Source of the DNA: Tachypleus tridentatus
Taxonomy: Eukaryota > Arthropoda > Merostomata > Xiphosura > Limulidae
DNA: 64,000 nucleotides
Assembly: GCF_004210375.1 (NCBI RefSeq)
Contig: NC_134837.1
Location: 157,955,310 to 158,019,309 of the forward strand
Reading direction: 5' to 3'
A program made the position numbers and the translations under genes. Of this stretch, positions 39,701 to 54,700 are shown in pieces. Numbering within the stretch: position 1 is the stretch's first letter; each line of letters begins with the position of its first letter. The notes beneath the pieces are model-generated. The model saw only the letters and a list, made by a program, of their open reading frames with translations. It did not search any database and had not been told where the DNA came from.

Positions 39701-42700
39701 ACATTAACACATCTAAAATAATAAAAGGTCATGCTTATTTGTGTGTAACCAACACAGCTCCAAGAGGAAAGAACCTAGAAACCTGACATTTTCATACATA
39801 CTAAGTGGATCGTGAAGGTATGCACGCGACGTGTTTACATTTTTATTCAATAAACCATGTAGAAAAGTATGACCACCATAGCTCCAAAGACAAAGAACTT
39901 AAACATGAAATTTTGCACCCATACTCAGTCAACCTGAGAGTAAGCATCTAAGTATTATTAGTCATTTTAAATGCACATCATTTTAGTGATGTAAGTTAGT
40001 GGAAAACCATATATATAAGCTAGTATATTTTGGTAATAATATGATTTAATAATAGCTTTTATGTTATGCAACCTAGCAACAAAAGTCTAAAGGTTATACT
40101 TTTATGCTAAAATGGGTTAGGAATACACAGTGTCATGTAGCATATATCAACTTAATGACCCAAGCAAAGCTGGATACTTTTGCTAATTTATTAATACAGA
40201 AGCCAAGCTAAATCCCGTATTAACTCCATTCCTTTGTTCATATTCCTCTCCATTAAACAAATAATGTAATTTTTTTGTTGCTATGTGGCACAGTACCAGA
40301 AAACAAACTTCTTAGGGTATACCTTCAAAGTTACTTTCATTATTGTAAACCAAGTTCACACATAATTTAAGACTTATTTAATGGTGCAATTACTGCATCA
40401 CAATCAAAATTTAACTCAAACATTAATAACACAGTCAAAACTGTCTTACAAGCTATTCTCATTATATATGATTTTTTTAAATCATTACTCAAAAATTTTG
40501 ATAATTTATTTCATCCAATATTGATATAAAAAGGTACCATTGGACAATTTGATTTCTGTATTTTGGTAACCCATAAACAACAGAAGCCCATTGTTCTAAT
40601 TACTTTTATAATTGTTCACTTATAATATTTTCTTTTTTTGACTTCCACATATATCTACTTAGCTTCCTTTTCTCTAAATTTAGTTGAATCTTTTTTTTTC
40701 AATGTAAACTTTTGTAATAAAATAAACTAGGCTTAGTTATTACAATCAATGATGTCGAGAAAACCCACTTGTAGAGAAATATATATGCAAAAACGGCTCG
40801 TTTGGGTTGAGAAAATATTTTACATAGAAGAGCGAACAACGTTTTTCGCTCATTTATATGTCATTTATATTATAATTAGAAAAAAATAGAATGACATCAT
40901 TAGAATCTCTTGAAAATGATTTGCTTATTTGATTTTTCTTTAAACTTAAGAATGTCTTATTTTGTGTTAATGTTTTTTTTTGTAATGTCATTAACCAAGA
41001 GCAGTTTTTTGTTTGTAATTGAACACAAAGCTACAAAGTGGGCTATGTTCTTCCCACCACAGGTATAAAAATCTGGTTTTTAGCATTGTAAGTCTGCAGA
41101 CACACTGTTGTGGCACTAGGGAAGGAGTGACTAATCAAGGGGAAAAATCTACAATACTAAACACAATTCTTCAATTGTAATCTTTCCTCAACTTAGTTCT
41201 TTCTAATTGTGCAACACCTTTTTCCTTGTCTTATCTCAGCTTCCAAAAACATTGTTTGGTTTCTTTACTGTTCAAAATCTTTTAATCTAAAGGTAACAAC
41301 CAGTATTTTAAAATAAAATAATTCACTACAAATAAAGCTTAAACCTCCACCTCCTGAAGTTAAATTACAAGACAAATAAAACTTCACTTTCTACAATAAA
41401 CTATACAATAACAGGTGATTTTCAATATTTATACAAGCTATCAGCCATCTGGTGGCAATATTCAAGTAAAAAACATACAACAAATATGAAAAACAACTTA
41501 GTTATAAAAAGATCAGTAGCTACAAAATGTTCTATCTTCCACTATACTTTTAAAAAGAGTTCACCAGTAATAAACAATCTATTCAGTTCTGGTTTCAAGC
41601 TTTCAATAAAATAGGTGAAAATATATGAAAAAGAGCTTGATATAATATTATCACACTCACCAATAAAGATGCTTTAAAATTAAAAAGCAATTCAAAATTT
41701 ATTGTGCAACATTTATCCACATGTAAAACTTTAAAGTTTTCTTAAACACATCATCAACATTAGGAACTACTTTGTACTGAAACTACTACAGGAAATTCAA
41801 ACTGTTAACAACATGAATAAATTCCCCAACTGTCCTAAGGTATAAACATACCATACAGCACTGTACTACCAATGTATGTGAAGCAACATTGCCATGTTCC
41901 ATTACTAGAGTGTGTCAATGTTGTCAGACTAATTTACTGGGTAGAGTGTGATACATCACCCATGGGCCAAGATGGAGAATGATGTAAACACATGTTCAAT
42001 GTGTTATTCAATGGTGGGTCAAAATGTTTCAAGAATGTATACCCCCATAATATATAAATATGCATCATGATGTATAACAGGAATCCCCATAATACTCTGA
42101 TAACAATTAAGCAGTTTAAGATCAGTTGAGTGTGTGGAAAATGACTAGAAATGGAACATTTCTATGATTACTAATCCCTTTATAAACAGTGATTTTCAAA
42201 TTTGGTATGTTTCTTTTCCATTTCAAAAATGAATGTTGGATTGCCTAAAGCTCACATAATTATCACAAACTCAATTTTTTTACTATTTTTAATGTATAAT
42301 AGATATTCTAAGAAATAAGTTCTAAACATCAACAGGATTTGTCCTTCACACCTTTTACCAGTGTTCTGAATGTAAAACAATTAGGTAACACTAAAAAAAA
42401 AGATGTTCAGTGAGGTGTTTAATATTTAAAACACTGTACTCTAGATAACCATCTCTTTTAATAACATTTATTTACCTCATTTTCCTCTTCTCTTGAGCTT
42501 TTTCTAAATCTTTTCTTTTCATTATTATCTCTTCTATCTGCTGTTGTTTCTGCATCAATAGAGACTCTTCCTTTTTTAACATTTGCGTCTAAAACATCAC
42601 AGAAAAATATGTAGGTATGAAAGAGTAATTCACAACTTAAAAATCACTAATTTAATATTAGGGTGCTTCAGAAAAATGTATATAATTGCATTAATAATTA

Positions 42701-45700
42701 ATGTTACTTTCACAGTGACTAGTTTTGGTCATACTTCAGTTCTTTAATTTCTAGCTTACAGACACATACCAAGCTTGTTGTATTTTAGTTTTTTAACTGA
42801 GACAGCACCTTTCTCTCTCTCTCTTATTCAAAGCCTCTGAAATGCCTAAGAGTTTATGCTACAGGTACTTGTTATAAACAGAGCCAGTTTGCTTTAGAAA
42901 AAAAGGTTTTTTATTTTAGTTTAATTTCACATATTTAGAGACAATGCTGAAAAGTATTAATTAAACCTATGATACACTCTCATGGTTACATTTAAACATA
43001 ACTTTTAATTTCTCACACATCATTAGGACTTTACAATTTTTCACCTTAAAATTATTTTTATACAATTTATTAACGTTTCCTTAATCTAAAATTTCTACAT
43101 CTTTTCATATGCAGCAAACTAATTAGAACACCTACTGATTCAAAAATCTGTTTCTTCACTGTTACTTGACTTAATTCTCTCATTCAGAAGTAATCAGTTT
43201 TATTGTATAAAATAAAAATTTAATGTTTCATCTATCAATATGTTAACCTGCAACTCCTTGAGTTTGATTTCTTCTATTTGTTTTTTTAAACCCTCAGCCC
43301 ATGCTTCAGCTTCTTCCTTCCTCTTTTTGTCTAATTCAGCTGCTTTATTCTCTTCTTCTATTCTCTTTTGTTCCATTGTAGCTAAGAGGAGTCTGTCCTC
43401 TGCAATTTCTCTTGCTGTTTTCTACGTATCAATTAGCAGCAAACTGTTAGGGTTTGTATTATGTCAACAAAATAATCATATTTACCCAAAACAAATAATA
43501 TTTACTGTAACTCACAGCACATTTCCAAAAGCAGGATGAAACTGAGCTCTCATGTCACTTCAACAACAGTCTACAAACTTAAAAAAATCCATCAATCAAT
43601 CATTTAACTTTTTAACAAAATGGTTAATATCATATTCACAAAAGAAAAAAACTTATCTCTTCATTGTATAGGTTACTGGTTAGGTCACATATGGAATATT
43701 GTGTTCAGTGTAAAGCTCCTTATCTTATGAAAGATAAGAAATTGTTGGAAAGGATTCAGAGGAATGTTACTAAAATGGTATCTAAGATGGAGGAATTGTC
43801 ACTTGATGAGATATTAAGATCCCTTAAATTGTTTTCTCTTGAAAAAAAGAAGAGTTAGAGGTAATCTCATATAAGTATTTAAAATTATAGAAGGAATTTA
43901 TAATGATGATGCATCAATATTTTTCATACTTAGTGGTGAGAAGTATAGAGGACACAAGTATAGATTTAGGTAAAGCAGAAACCATCTTCATCTAAGACAT
44001 TTATTTCTTTAGATAGGGTGGTTTCCCAATGAATGTTGTAGAGACAGTAAATTTGAGTGAATTTAAAATAAAGTTTGAATGACATATGAATGATAAGGAC
44101 TAGCTTTGATATTTGTTTTTCTATTATTTTACAGCTTTAGTCTGGCTCAGAGGATGGGACAGCCAAGGTGGACCAACATATTCCTTGTTGTCCCTAAACA
44201 TTGTTGTTATTTTGATAGAAGGTTACCAATTTAAAAAAAACCCCATAAAATAAAGGTTTATCATCAATAAAAAAATAAAGCACAATTTGACAACAATAAA
44301 ACATTTTTAAGTATCACTATTCACAATGACATCAAATATTTAACAATGAACTTCAGAACTTAAGTTATGAAAGTATACATACACTATCTAAACCTTTATA
44401 TCATAGTTTTACATTTTTTAACTTGTATAATTAATAATGCTAGACTTATGTTTATATTTTAACGTTATCTCTAGTTTTCAGTATCTCTAACAAACTATTA
44501 TATTATGGAGCTTCCAGGCTGTAAACCAAAATGCAAATTATTTAGTACCATTCAACACTGTGAAACCATTTTTCCATAACATATTAATGTCGTTTCTTAA
44601 CAAAATTAAAATTACATCTTTTCCTAATATGGTTCACTGATATGACAGCGAAATGTTAAAATACTTACTTGTGCACTAATCAGTAATATCTTCCATTACT
44701 TGAAAATGGCAGCCATGGTCAGTATTACATATTTCCGATTACTCTATTGTATACAATTGAGAACATTTTTCTCAAGTTGTTTATATTGTGATCTATGTAA
44801 TTATCTTGTTTTGACATTTTGCTTTTGTAATGTCCAGTCTCAAACATGAAGATATCCAGAAATAAACTGATGAGTAAGCATCTGTCTCGTTTCTGTATTT
44901 GTACACTTATTTTTGTATTTGCCAACAGAAAAGAAAATTTATTTCACTTTTACAAATTGACTTTCACATAAAGATGTAGTGGAAGAAACACAGTTATTTA
45001 TATTAAGTACATGGAACAAGGGGAAGAAAGTTGTATTGGAAATTAAAAAGTGTGATAAATTGGTCACTTTGGTAAACTATAAAAATGATAAACTAGTGGG
45101 AGTTCCTACATAATGTTCTTTGTTAACTATAGCTCCAATCTAAGTAACTGAGGAAAATATAATCCAATGTAACTCTTAGCAGTCCATTATTTACAAAGTC
45201 AGTAATTTCAACTTGGTTTTACAAATAACTCCAAAAACCTTTTTTCACACCTATTACCCTGAAACTGTTTGCATGAATAATAACATCGCAGTAGACAAAG
45301 AAAGATGACCAATTTACATATCCTATTAAAAATCATACTTTCCCTTCCTTTTAATTAAAATGTATATTTTACATTATAAATATAAATGATCACTTGGATA
45401 CAAAATATTGTAGCTGGTGAGATTCTGAATAACAAAATCTTATGGTTTTTAAATCAACTTCAAACTTTATGAATTTCTTTTTTGAAGTGAAAGAATTATT
45501 ATTTTTTTTTGTTATATTAACCCTTTTGCTATGAGTTTGCTATAACATATACAAGTTCATCTACACATTTGCACTATAGCTTTTAATAAAGCATGTGTAA
45601 CTTCACAAAGTTTGGTAGATTTTTAGTAAATATTACAAGTATTTTGAATGAAAATTCAGAATTTTTACTGAAATATTTTTATATTAGAGATTTGTTTGTG

Positions 45701-48700
45701 AAAGTATAGTCTATTTCATTACTATTCTTGGTGCAAAGTGATTTCATATTATGATTAAAAATCTCAAATATTATTTGCATAACCTCTAAAACCTCCTAAA
45801 TACATTTCAAACATTTGTTATCAGTAAGACTTTATATTTTATTCTCTGTACTCTAACTATGTGTGGGCTATCACATGACCAACCTTGTAAACATCATAAT
45901 GAATTAAGAAAGAAATACAAATAATGCATTTTCCACGCTAGAATGACTAGGTATTATAACATAAAATACAAATATTTAGTCTAAGTAAATTTAGTCTTAT
46001 AATACAGTATATTTATGTTTTATCACACTGAACTTCCAGTCATATCTAGCTCACATTACATAAATTGCATTGGCATGGTGCATGTGCACTCATGTTACAC
46101 ATCCAGCAATATAAAACTAACCTTTAGTCTTCCCTATGTTTTATTGGACTAGTATTTTGTAATATACAGTCACATTTTAACTATTATACATCATATATGT
46201 GTAAAATGTGGTTGAAGAAGAAAAAAAATTTTTACACAGAACAGATATGAAGTCAGACATTATAACTATAAAGGACTGGAAGTTTGTTTTTTAATGATTC
46301 ACTCATAATTAAACTACTGAAACTTGCACACATTATGTTTACTTTGTTACAGCTTGCTTTTGCACTTTTCTGTCTTTATCTCAGAAATGTACCTAGAACT
46401 GCTAGCACTGTAACTCTGTTTACTGATAACTTCAAGAAAACTTTTAAAGTAATATGATATTTAAGGCCATATCAAGAAGGCTACAAATAGAAAGCCAAGA
46501 AGTATAATCCATGGTGGAGAAGAAACCCATACTGGCACATATAACTCTCTATTTTGGTAGTTAAGTTTCTTTTTTACCTAATAACATTTATGCAAGTTAC
46601 CATGAAGGCTTTCTTTCATTATAGAGCACAATCCTAAGAAGTGTGAAACATGCATTCTCCTTACTGGGAAAAATTAGCACTATAGTTTCGGACCACTACC
46701 CAGATTTATTTTCCTCTATTTATTTAGGCTGACAACATGCCAGTATATGCAAAGGCTTTACCTCCTTTGTCTCTGATATACAAGAATCTTACAGATTAAA
46801 TAACATATCAGCAACTCATTATGAAACTTAAAATATGTGATAAATATGCCCCCCTCCCCAAAACAAACCAACACAAATAATTTTTTGAATAACTAGGGGT
46901 GTCATAAAAAACCAAGAAAGAAATATATCACTATTAGTAGGCCTGTCATGACGATTTTACAAATTTAAAATAACTAACTAAAGAAATCGTTAAACTAATT
47001 TATCATTACATTTATCACAACTAACCTATGTTCAACAAATTTATAAAGATATTAAGGACAAAAACAGAGTTTATTTTCTGAAAGAAAAAACTTGCACCTA
47101 TGCTTGTAAAATTGATCATATGGGACTAGTTATAAAAATAAAACTTTTTAATTTCATTAGGATCTGTAGAAATTTTCAGTAATTAAAATGCTAGATTTGC
47201 CTCTTGTTACAAGCTATATTTCCAGTGCTGTAGTTCTAATTTGTGATAAAGGGAGCAACAGGTCATGATGATGTAAGATCAAGGTAATTTTCAACAAACC
47301 TAGAATAAAAATTAGATGCAAATATTGGTAAGTCAGTCAATTACCTAAGTAAGCTTGCAGTAAAAATCAGAGAACCACTGAGTCAGTGTCTTCAGAAAAA
47401 TATTTGGATGTGTCACTTATCATGTATATTTAGTCACTTGATCAACCAGCTAGGAAACTGTTTAAGTAAACTTGCTTTTATGCTAATGTAGTATCATTAC
47501 TATGATAGTTCCATTGGAACATTATTTGCAAATATAGGTCAAAAAATGATAAAGTACAAGTCTGCAAAAACGATAAGAAAGAAATACACTAGTTTATCAC
47601 AATTAAACAGACAAATCTACATTATTTTTATTAGACAATTTAAAAGAACTCATAGATGAAATAACAATATTATAACATTATACATCTTAACCCTGCACTT
47701 CATATTAATAATAATTCTACCTCTTCTTTTTCTTTCAGCTGGTTTCCCCAACTCTGTACTACATTCTTTTCTAGATGATCAGATAGCAACTAAGAAGAAA
47801 TAATGCATTATTATTTTTGGTATTACTGCACTTTTAACTCTTTCACTATTTTGTACTTGTTACTGTTTTCACACTATGACTTTTAATATAATACACATAT
47901 CTTCACAAAATTTTGCAGATTCTGAATAACCATTAGAAGGCTTTTGTACACAAAATATTAATTTCTTTTATTAGTATGTCAGTACCATAACTAATTTCTC
48001 TAATTATGCAACACAAACAAAGCCTCATTGTGAACTCTTCAATAGTATTAATTTTATAGCTTTATATCATGACTGCAGTGACAGCTTTCTCTTGATTGTA
48101 CCACTAGTGATACATGATGTCCTGTTTTTACCTACTTAAGCTTTGGCTATCAGGTGTTACCAGTGATAATCATAACATTTAATATTTTTTCTTCCTTTCA
48201 GAGTTATTTTAACAATTTTTTAGAATAATTATGAATATTTCACAATCTTGTGTTGTAAAAAATGACATCAGATAAAATAATCCCTACTGTGGATAACAGT
48301 TCATGAATTATGCTAAGTCTACAATGTGCTTGAAGCATTTTAATGACAAACAAATTAAAATTAGAATGACTTGAAATATTCATTGCATACCCTTTTTTTT
48401 TCAACTTTTTATGTAAAACTTTCTAAAACACGATATATTTGTTTTGCTCTACTTATTTACTATGAACATTTTATTACCATTTCATTTCTATCCTTAAAGA
48501 TTTCATAAGTTGTTTTTTTTATGAAAGAAATAGCCTCAGCTCATTTTTGCTTTAATTACTCAAAATGAAAAATTTAATACTAGTCTAGATATAATTTTAA
48601 AAATAAAAAAGTGATTTAATCATTAAAATTTGTTTTATTTCAGTTGTCCTTTCAGCATGGCATTCATGTTCAACCAGTGATACATGATGGAAAATGTGAC

Positions 48701-51700
48701 TTTATTATAGTCATCCATACAAAATATATGCTTTCAGAAAAGACTGTAGAAATGTGAGGTGCAGTTATGTTTCATGGGTGCTGTGTTCCGCAGGTGGCTT
48801 GTGATGTTCTGAACGTATACACTTAGGATTTTTTTTTTACACAACAATATCCTGGGTATTCATTTCTATTCAAATGTTGACTTTAATTTTAAGATTAAAA
48901 ATACTTTTATGCATCAGAAAATTGTCAACTTTCACATACAAAATATTTACAACTTCCTAATGACCTCTGGATTTCATTCACAATAAGTATAAAAGCTGGC
49001 CTTCACAAAATGTCTTGTCTTGGATTTGTTCCAGTAGAGAGCAGTATTTTGTAAAAATCACATTTCAGTTATTTGTCTTTAAGCATACAACAATAAATAA
49101 AGTATAGAAAACAATGATCTCTTTTACTCATGAACTTTGTACTTACTTCCCAACTGCCATAATATGATAAGCATTGTTAAACTCAACACAGCTTAAAATA
49201 AAATAATTGGTTTAGGTTTTATATATGCATTTTGAAATAATAAAAATAATCACAAGTTACAATATCAACACCACAGAAGTCAACTATAAATTATCAGGCT
49301 AAGGAACTAAGCTGTATTTGAATCTAAAATGTATGATATTTCGAGGTCTATTTTCTCCAACCTTTCTACTGAAAAGGAAGGTTTTCCTGCATAAACACTT
49401 TGCAGGGGAGAAGACTAAAACATGTGGTATATTCTGAGCTTATGGGAGGTTGTAAAGCCTTAAGAAAACAAAGACTGTATGCATAAGGAAACATTTCAAA
49501 GAATTGAAAAAGTGGGTACAGTCATTTTGTTTAATTCCCTTTACAAAAACAGTGGTATTTGAGCAAACAGAAAAAATAAGAGGTTCTTATTTTATGTTCT
49601 AACTTATCAGTACCAGTAATTTGAGTTTCTGATTTATAAAGAAAAAAAAAATTTTTATTTGGCCATCACAAACATCTAATTTGAACAAAATGCACCATGT
49701 CACACACAAAGATCAATATTTAGGTTTTTTCTTTAAGCATTTACTTTTAAATTAAGAAATTAATGTATAATACAAGTTGACTTATAATCTATAATTTTAT
49801 ACCAAAGTTATTGACATACATTCAAAAAATTGTAGTTCAATAAAATTTTGAATGCAAGTCTATGAATATGATTGCATGCCCTTTGACCTCTGACTATAAG
49901 AAAACCCACTAACGAAGGATTAATAATCCTTAAGAGAAGTTGGTTGTTGGTTGGTTGATTCAGTGTTTTATGGCACAAAGCAGCTAGGCCATCTGCACCA
50001 AACGTCCAGTAGAAAGGTGAAAGTAAATTTAGTAAACTTCATAAAAGGAAATTAAGGTTAAACGAAACAAAGTTTAAAGAAAAAACAAAACAAATAGCAT
50101 AAAACCAATGTTTACATCTAGTCTACAACGACAAGAGAAAAACTACAGTAATTCAAGTTGTAAAGGTAATAATCATAACTTGCCAGGAAGATTAACAGGT
50201 AAGTACAAAAGCCACCATCAGTCACCTGATGTTGGCCTTTCCAGTCCCAGTTTCAAGTTATTTAATGTTACGGCCAGTTTCTAATTTCAAATTGAACTAG
50301 ATGAAATGTGATTTTTAAAAGGGAGCCACATTAAAAAGGTGTAATGTATAAATTAAAAGCTTAAATAGCATTAAAAAGATTAATGACCTTTAAAAAACTA
50401 AAAACATTACCAAGGTGGACAATGTCACCATCACCAATAACACTGTCTAACGTTATGGACAAACCTTGGGACAGAACATGCTTAAAATGGTACCGTCGTT
50501 GTGAATCATAACAATGACAAGAAAGTAAAGTGTGGCTTATTGTGATCTGAGTGTTACACAAACTACACACTGGTGCATCAGTTCCAGATAAAAGAAAACA
50601 ATGAATTAAAAAACTGTGACCAATGTGTAGTCTAGTTAGAACAACATCCTCTTTCCAATCCTTTCCAAGATGGCCAAAGTCCAATATAGGGTTTTATTTG
50701 GAAAAGCTTGTTTTCACGTTGCTCACTTCAAGTCGACTGCCAGCTGGCACAGAGCTGAGCCTTGAATACAGGACCATAGTCCATGTATGGGACAGGCACA
50801 GCAGTGATAGTGTCAAAGCAGATAGACTTAGCTGCAGTATCAGTGAGCTCGTTCCCACAAATATAAACATGGCCTGGTATCCAGAAAAACTGGATAGAAG
50901 TAGATGTTAAAAAGAAATGGGCCAGTCAGTTTTGAATATCGGCAAGAACAGGGCCAGTAGAGAACTAAGCGAGTCAGTACAAATCATGCAGTTTGAGTAC
51001 TGCTTACCTTCTATTTGATCCAGGGCAAGAAAAATGGCATACAGTTCAGCAGTGAACACAGAAGCTGTAGATGGATTGTGCATGCAACCACTGAACCACA
51101 ACAAACCATGGCAGAACCCACACAGTCACCTGATTTCGAACCATCTGTACGAATAGAAATGGAAGGATGATTCAAAAGATATTCAGCAAATAGCAGACAG
51201 TATTTCCAATCAGGGTGTCTGCTTTTTTCAGAAGACTTACAGATAGGTCATAATTGTGAACTGTACGAAGCCATGGCAGGATGGACTGACCAGTGGATAC
51301 AGCAATGTTATCCAAGGACAGACCCAATTCACCCAACTGTGACTGGATATGAAGGCCAAATGGAAGCAAAGGCAGATCATCTGGTCTCGAAAAACATGGC
51401 TCATTGAGGAAGAAAAACACAACCCCAGGTGGGATGCTTTGGTAAGGAACAAAGTTTCGAAGCATATAGTAAAGACAATTGCAAATGGTGGAGGTGCAAA
51501 GAAAGTTCATGAGACTATGTATAAGCTCTGAACTGGGGAAGTGCAGAAAGCCCCAGTGCAGAGCTGAAGTCCTTGATGACAAATAGGGTATAGCATCTTT
51601 AAGGCTGATGGTCTGGCAGAGCCATAGACCAGTGATCCATAGTAGAGTTTCAATCGAATAAGAGCACAATATATCTCTAGCATAGAGCGTCGATCCACTC

Positions 51701-54700
51701 CCCAAGTGGTGGAAGAGAGGACATGGAGGATGTTCAGTGCTCTTTTACATTTGACCTGTAGCTGCTTGATGTGTGGTATAAAAGTTAGTTTACAGTCAAA
51801 GATAAGCCCCATGAACTTAGTCTCAGAGACCACAGGCAGCACAACATCACCGATACGGAGTTCAGGATCAGGGTGAATACCCTGTTGGTGGCAAAAGTGC
51901 ATATAAACGGTTTTAGAAAGAGAAAGAAGGTAAAGCCGTTTGCTGTGGTCCACTTCAGTAAACAATTGAGGGCAGTCTGTAGCTGCTGCTCAATATACCT
52001 CACATATGACGACTGACATGAGATGTGAAAGTTGTTAAAATAGAGCCTGTTTGCATCAGTGGAGGGAGTTGTTCAGTGATGGCATTAATTTTTATACTGA
52101 AAAGTGTGACACTCAGAGCACAGCACTGAGGGACTCCAAATTCCTGTAGAAAAGAACGGGAAAGTGTCGAAACCAACACGAACTCAGAATCTCCTGTCCA
52201 TTAAAAAATTTTTAATAAAAATGGGCAAATGGCCATGTAACCGATATATATGGAGGTCTTGCAAAATGCCATACCTCCATGTTGTATCATAAGCCTTCTC
52301 AACGTCAAAGAATATTGATACAAGATGTTGTTTGACAAAGGCTTCTCTGATTGACATTTCAAGTCGAATCAGGTGGTCCATGGTGGAGCACTGTCATCAG
52401 AACCTACACTGGGTGGGAGAGAGGAGGTTGTTTGATTCCTTGAATCAAACAAGATGAGTATTAACCATCCTCTCTTAGGTCTTACAGAGACAGCTTGTCA
52501 AAGCAACTGGACAGTAGTTTGAAGGAATCTTGGGATCCTTCCCAGGCTTGGAGAAAGGCAGGACAATAGCCTGGCACCAGGCATCAGGAAAAACAAACAT
52601 TTAAAGGGACGATTATAATCATAGAGACAATCAGCTCGAAAGGAAAGAGATGATTGTTCTGCCCAAGTCTTGATGGCTAAGAAGGTGGAAGTAGAAGCAG
52701 AAGTGCTAGATACCAGGCAAAAGCTTTCACCTAGAGTATTGGCAATGCTCCACCTATCAAGTACTTCCTGGCCATCAGAGAGCAAGATCGAGAGGGGGAC
52801 AGAATGATATTGCCCACTGACCTTTCTAATCTTGTCCCAAATGACGTTGGAACTGGTGGTAGAAGTTATGCTGGTTGTGAACTTAATCCAAGATTCATTC
52901 TGGTTCTGACATCTTACCCATCGAGCATGTGCACAGGCCTGCTGGAAAGCGATGCAATTCAAGAGTGTAGGATATCTACAGAAAGTATCCCAGGCTCGTT
53001 TTTGAGCCTTTCATGCCATGTGGCAGGCAGGATTCCATCATGGATGAGAATATAGTGGAAAACATGTCAAGGTTTTAAGAATACATTGAGCAGCTGCTTA
53101 TATAATACAGTCAGTTACTGCTGCCACACAGTTGTCTATTGATGGTTTACAGACAATGGCAGGATCAAGTTCTGCAAGAGCAGTGAAAGAGGGCCAGTTT
53201 GCCTGATCCAGATTCACTGGGGCATGCGGGTCAGGTGGCATCAACCACAGCCAGTCTCTCTCAAGATTATAGGAAAATGATCACTGCCTCATGAATTATT
53301 GTCAAACCTCCATAAAAAATGGAAAAATAATGAAGGGGAGCAAACAGATCAATAGCAGTAAAGGACTAACTAAGCATATGGAAATAAATAGAAGAACCAG
53401 TATTGAAAAGAAAAAGGTTGTGATCAGAGAGCATACACTCTACAGAGTGACCCCTCTTATCAATATCAGTACTTCCCCAGAGGGGATGATATCCATTAAA
53501 GTCCCCTAGGATTAAAAAGGGAGATGGCTACTATTTCAATGAGAGCATCAAGGTCTGGTTGATCATATGTCTCTCCAGGTGACAGGTGGAGAACAAACAG
53601 TGATGATATGACCCAAGGAAACACGGATGGCTACAGCCTCTAAGGGTGTGTTAAGTGGCAAAGACAAGGTGGGCACATGTTGATCAACCAACAGTGCCAC
53701 CCTTCATGCACTTGTCCATCACACAGCCTGTCATTTCTGTGTAAAGAAAACCACCAAAAGGTGACTGTATCGGCAGGTTTCAGAAATGTTTCCTGTAAGG
53801 AAAGGAACAGGATGGTAGAAAGCAATCAGTGTTTTAATGTCATCCAGATTAGAAAGTAAACCTTGACAGCTCCATTGTATCAGGGTGGCTATTTTTATTT
53901 ATGTGCAGGCAAAGTGGGTGGAAAACCCTTCTGTTTACGACCATGTCTTTTTCCGTACTTTCTAAATTCGAGGGAGGTCTATGCAACAAGATTTCAGTGT
54001 TGAGATGTGGATGTTTCCACCAATATGTCACCAGATCAACTGACTTTTACTGACTTTGGACAGTCAGCAAATCGCTCTAGTCTCTTCTGAATGAAAAAGG
54101 GAAACATTTGCCCTAAATGTTTGTCTGAAAGTGAGTGTAATACAAGAAAATGAGGTACAACAGGTGGTATGGATGGTGACGGTTGCTGCTCAGAATCTTC
54201 AAGACGTGGTCGTTTACCTATAGTCTGTTTTTTCACTATTTTATTAAGATTTTTAATTGGAGTATCCATAATAAAAAAAGGGAAATTTTGGTGCCCATTG
54301 ACCCCACCCACCATGAAGGCCTACAAAGAGACGTACTACAATATCAAACAAAGACACTGTAGCAATGCCACAATTTCATGAGCACTGTACCCAAACACCA
54401 GCATCAGTTTAATGTCCACAACACCTATTGAGAACATCCAACACTGGTACTAAGTTGACCATAGCCCGAGTGGATCAGCCAACTGACCCAAGAGAAGCCA
54501 CCCCAAGGCCCCCTGTCTGCAGGAATACAAGGCCGAAGTGGTGTGTTAGGGTTGGACCCCTCAACAACCAGGATCCTCTCCTCCCCTACATGGGTTGCCA
54601 TGCATGGCAAACACGTGGGTGGATGTTTAGATCCTAGAGGTAAACTGAAAGAACAGAACCATCCCTGGGAAGTCCCCTCACCATGTACAGGAATCTACAC

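Larger units (their letters stand above)
38105..42475 (-). other. TCHP: TCHP intron 7
   Basis: 4.4 kb, holding a PLE relic, a PLE leader fragment, a family-2 SINE, a 124-bp duplication and a dispersed pair of ~130-bp repeats. 41,620-42,470 shows nothing else. Confidence 0.8.

Noticed and set aside
43240..43539. 99-codon plus-strand frame rich in serine
   Set aside because: Exact antisense of TCHP exon 6. The E/K-rich coiled coil gives S/F-rich shadow translation.
50623..53055. Plus-strand frames such as 50,623-50,910 and 52,804-53,055
   Set aside because: Antisense shadows of the minus-strand LINE ORF2.
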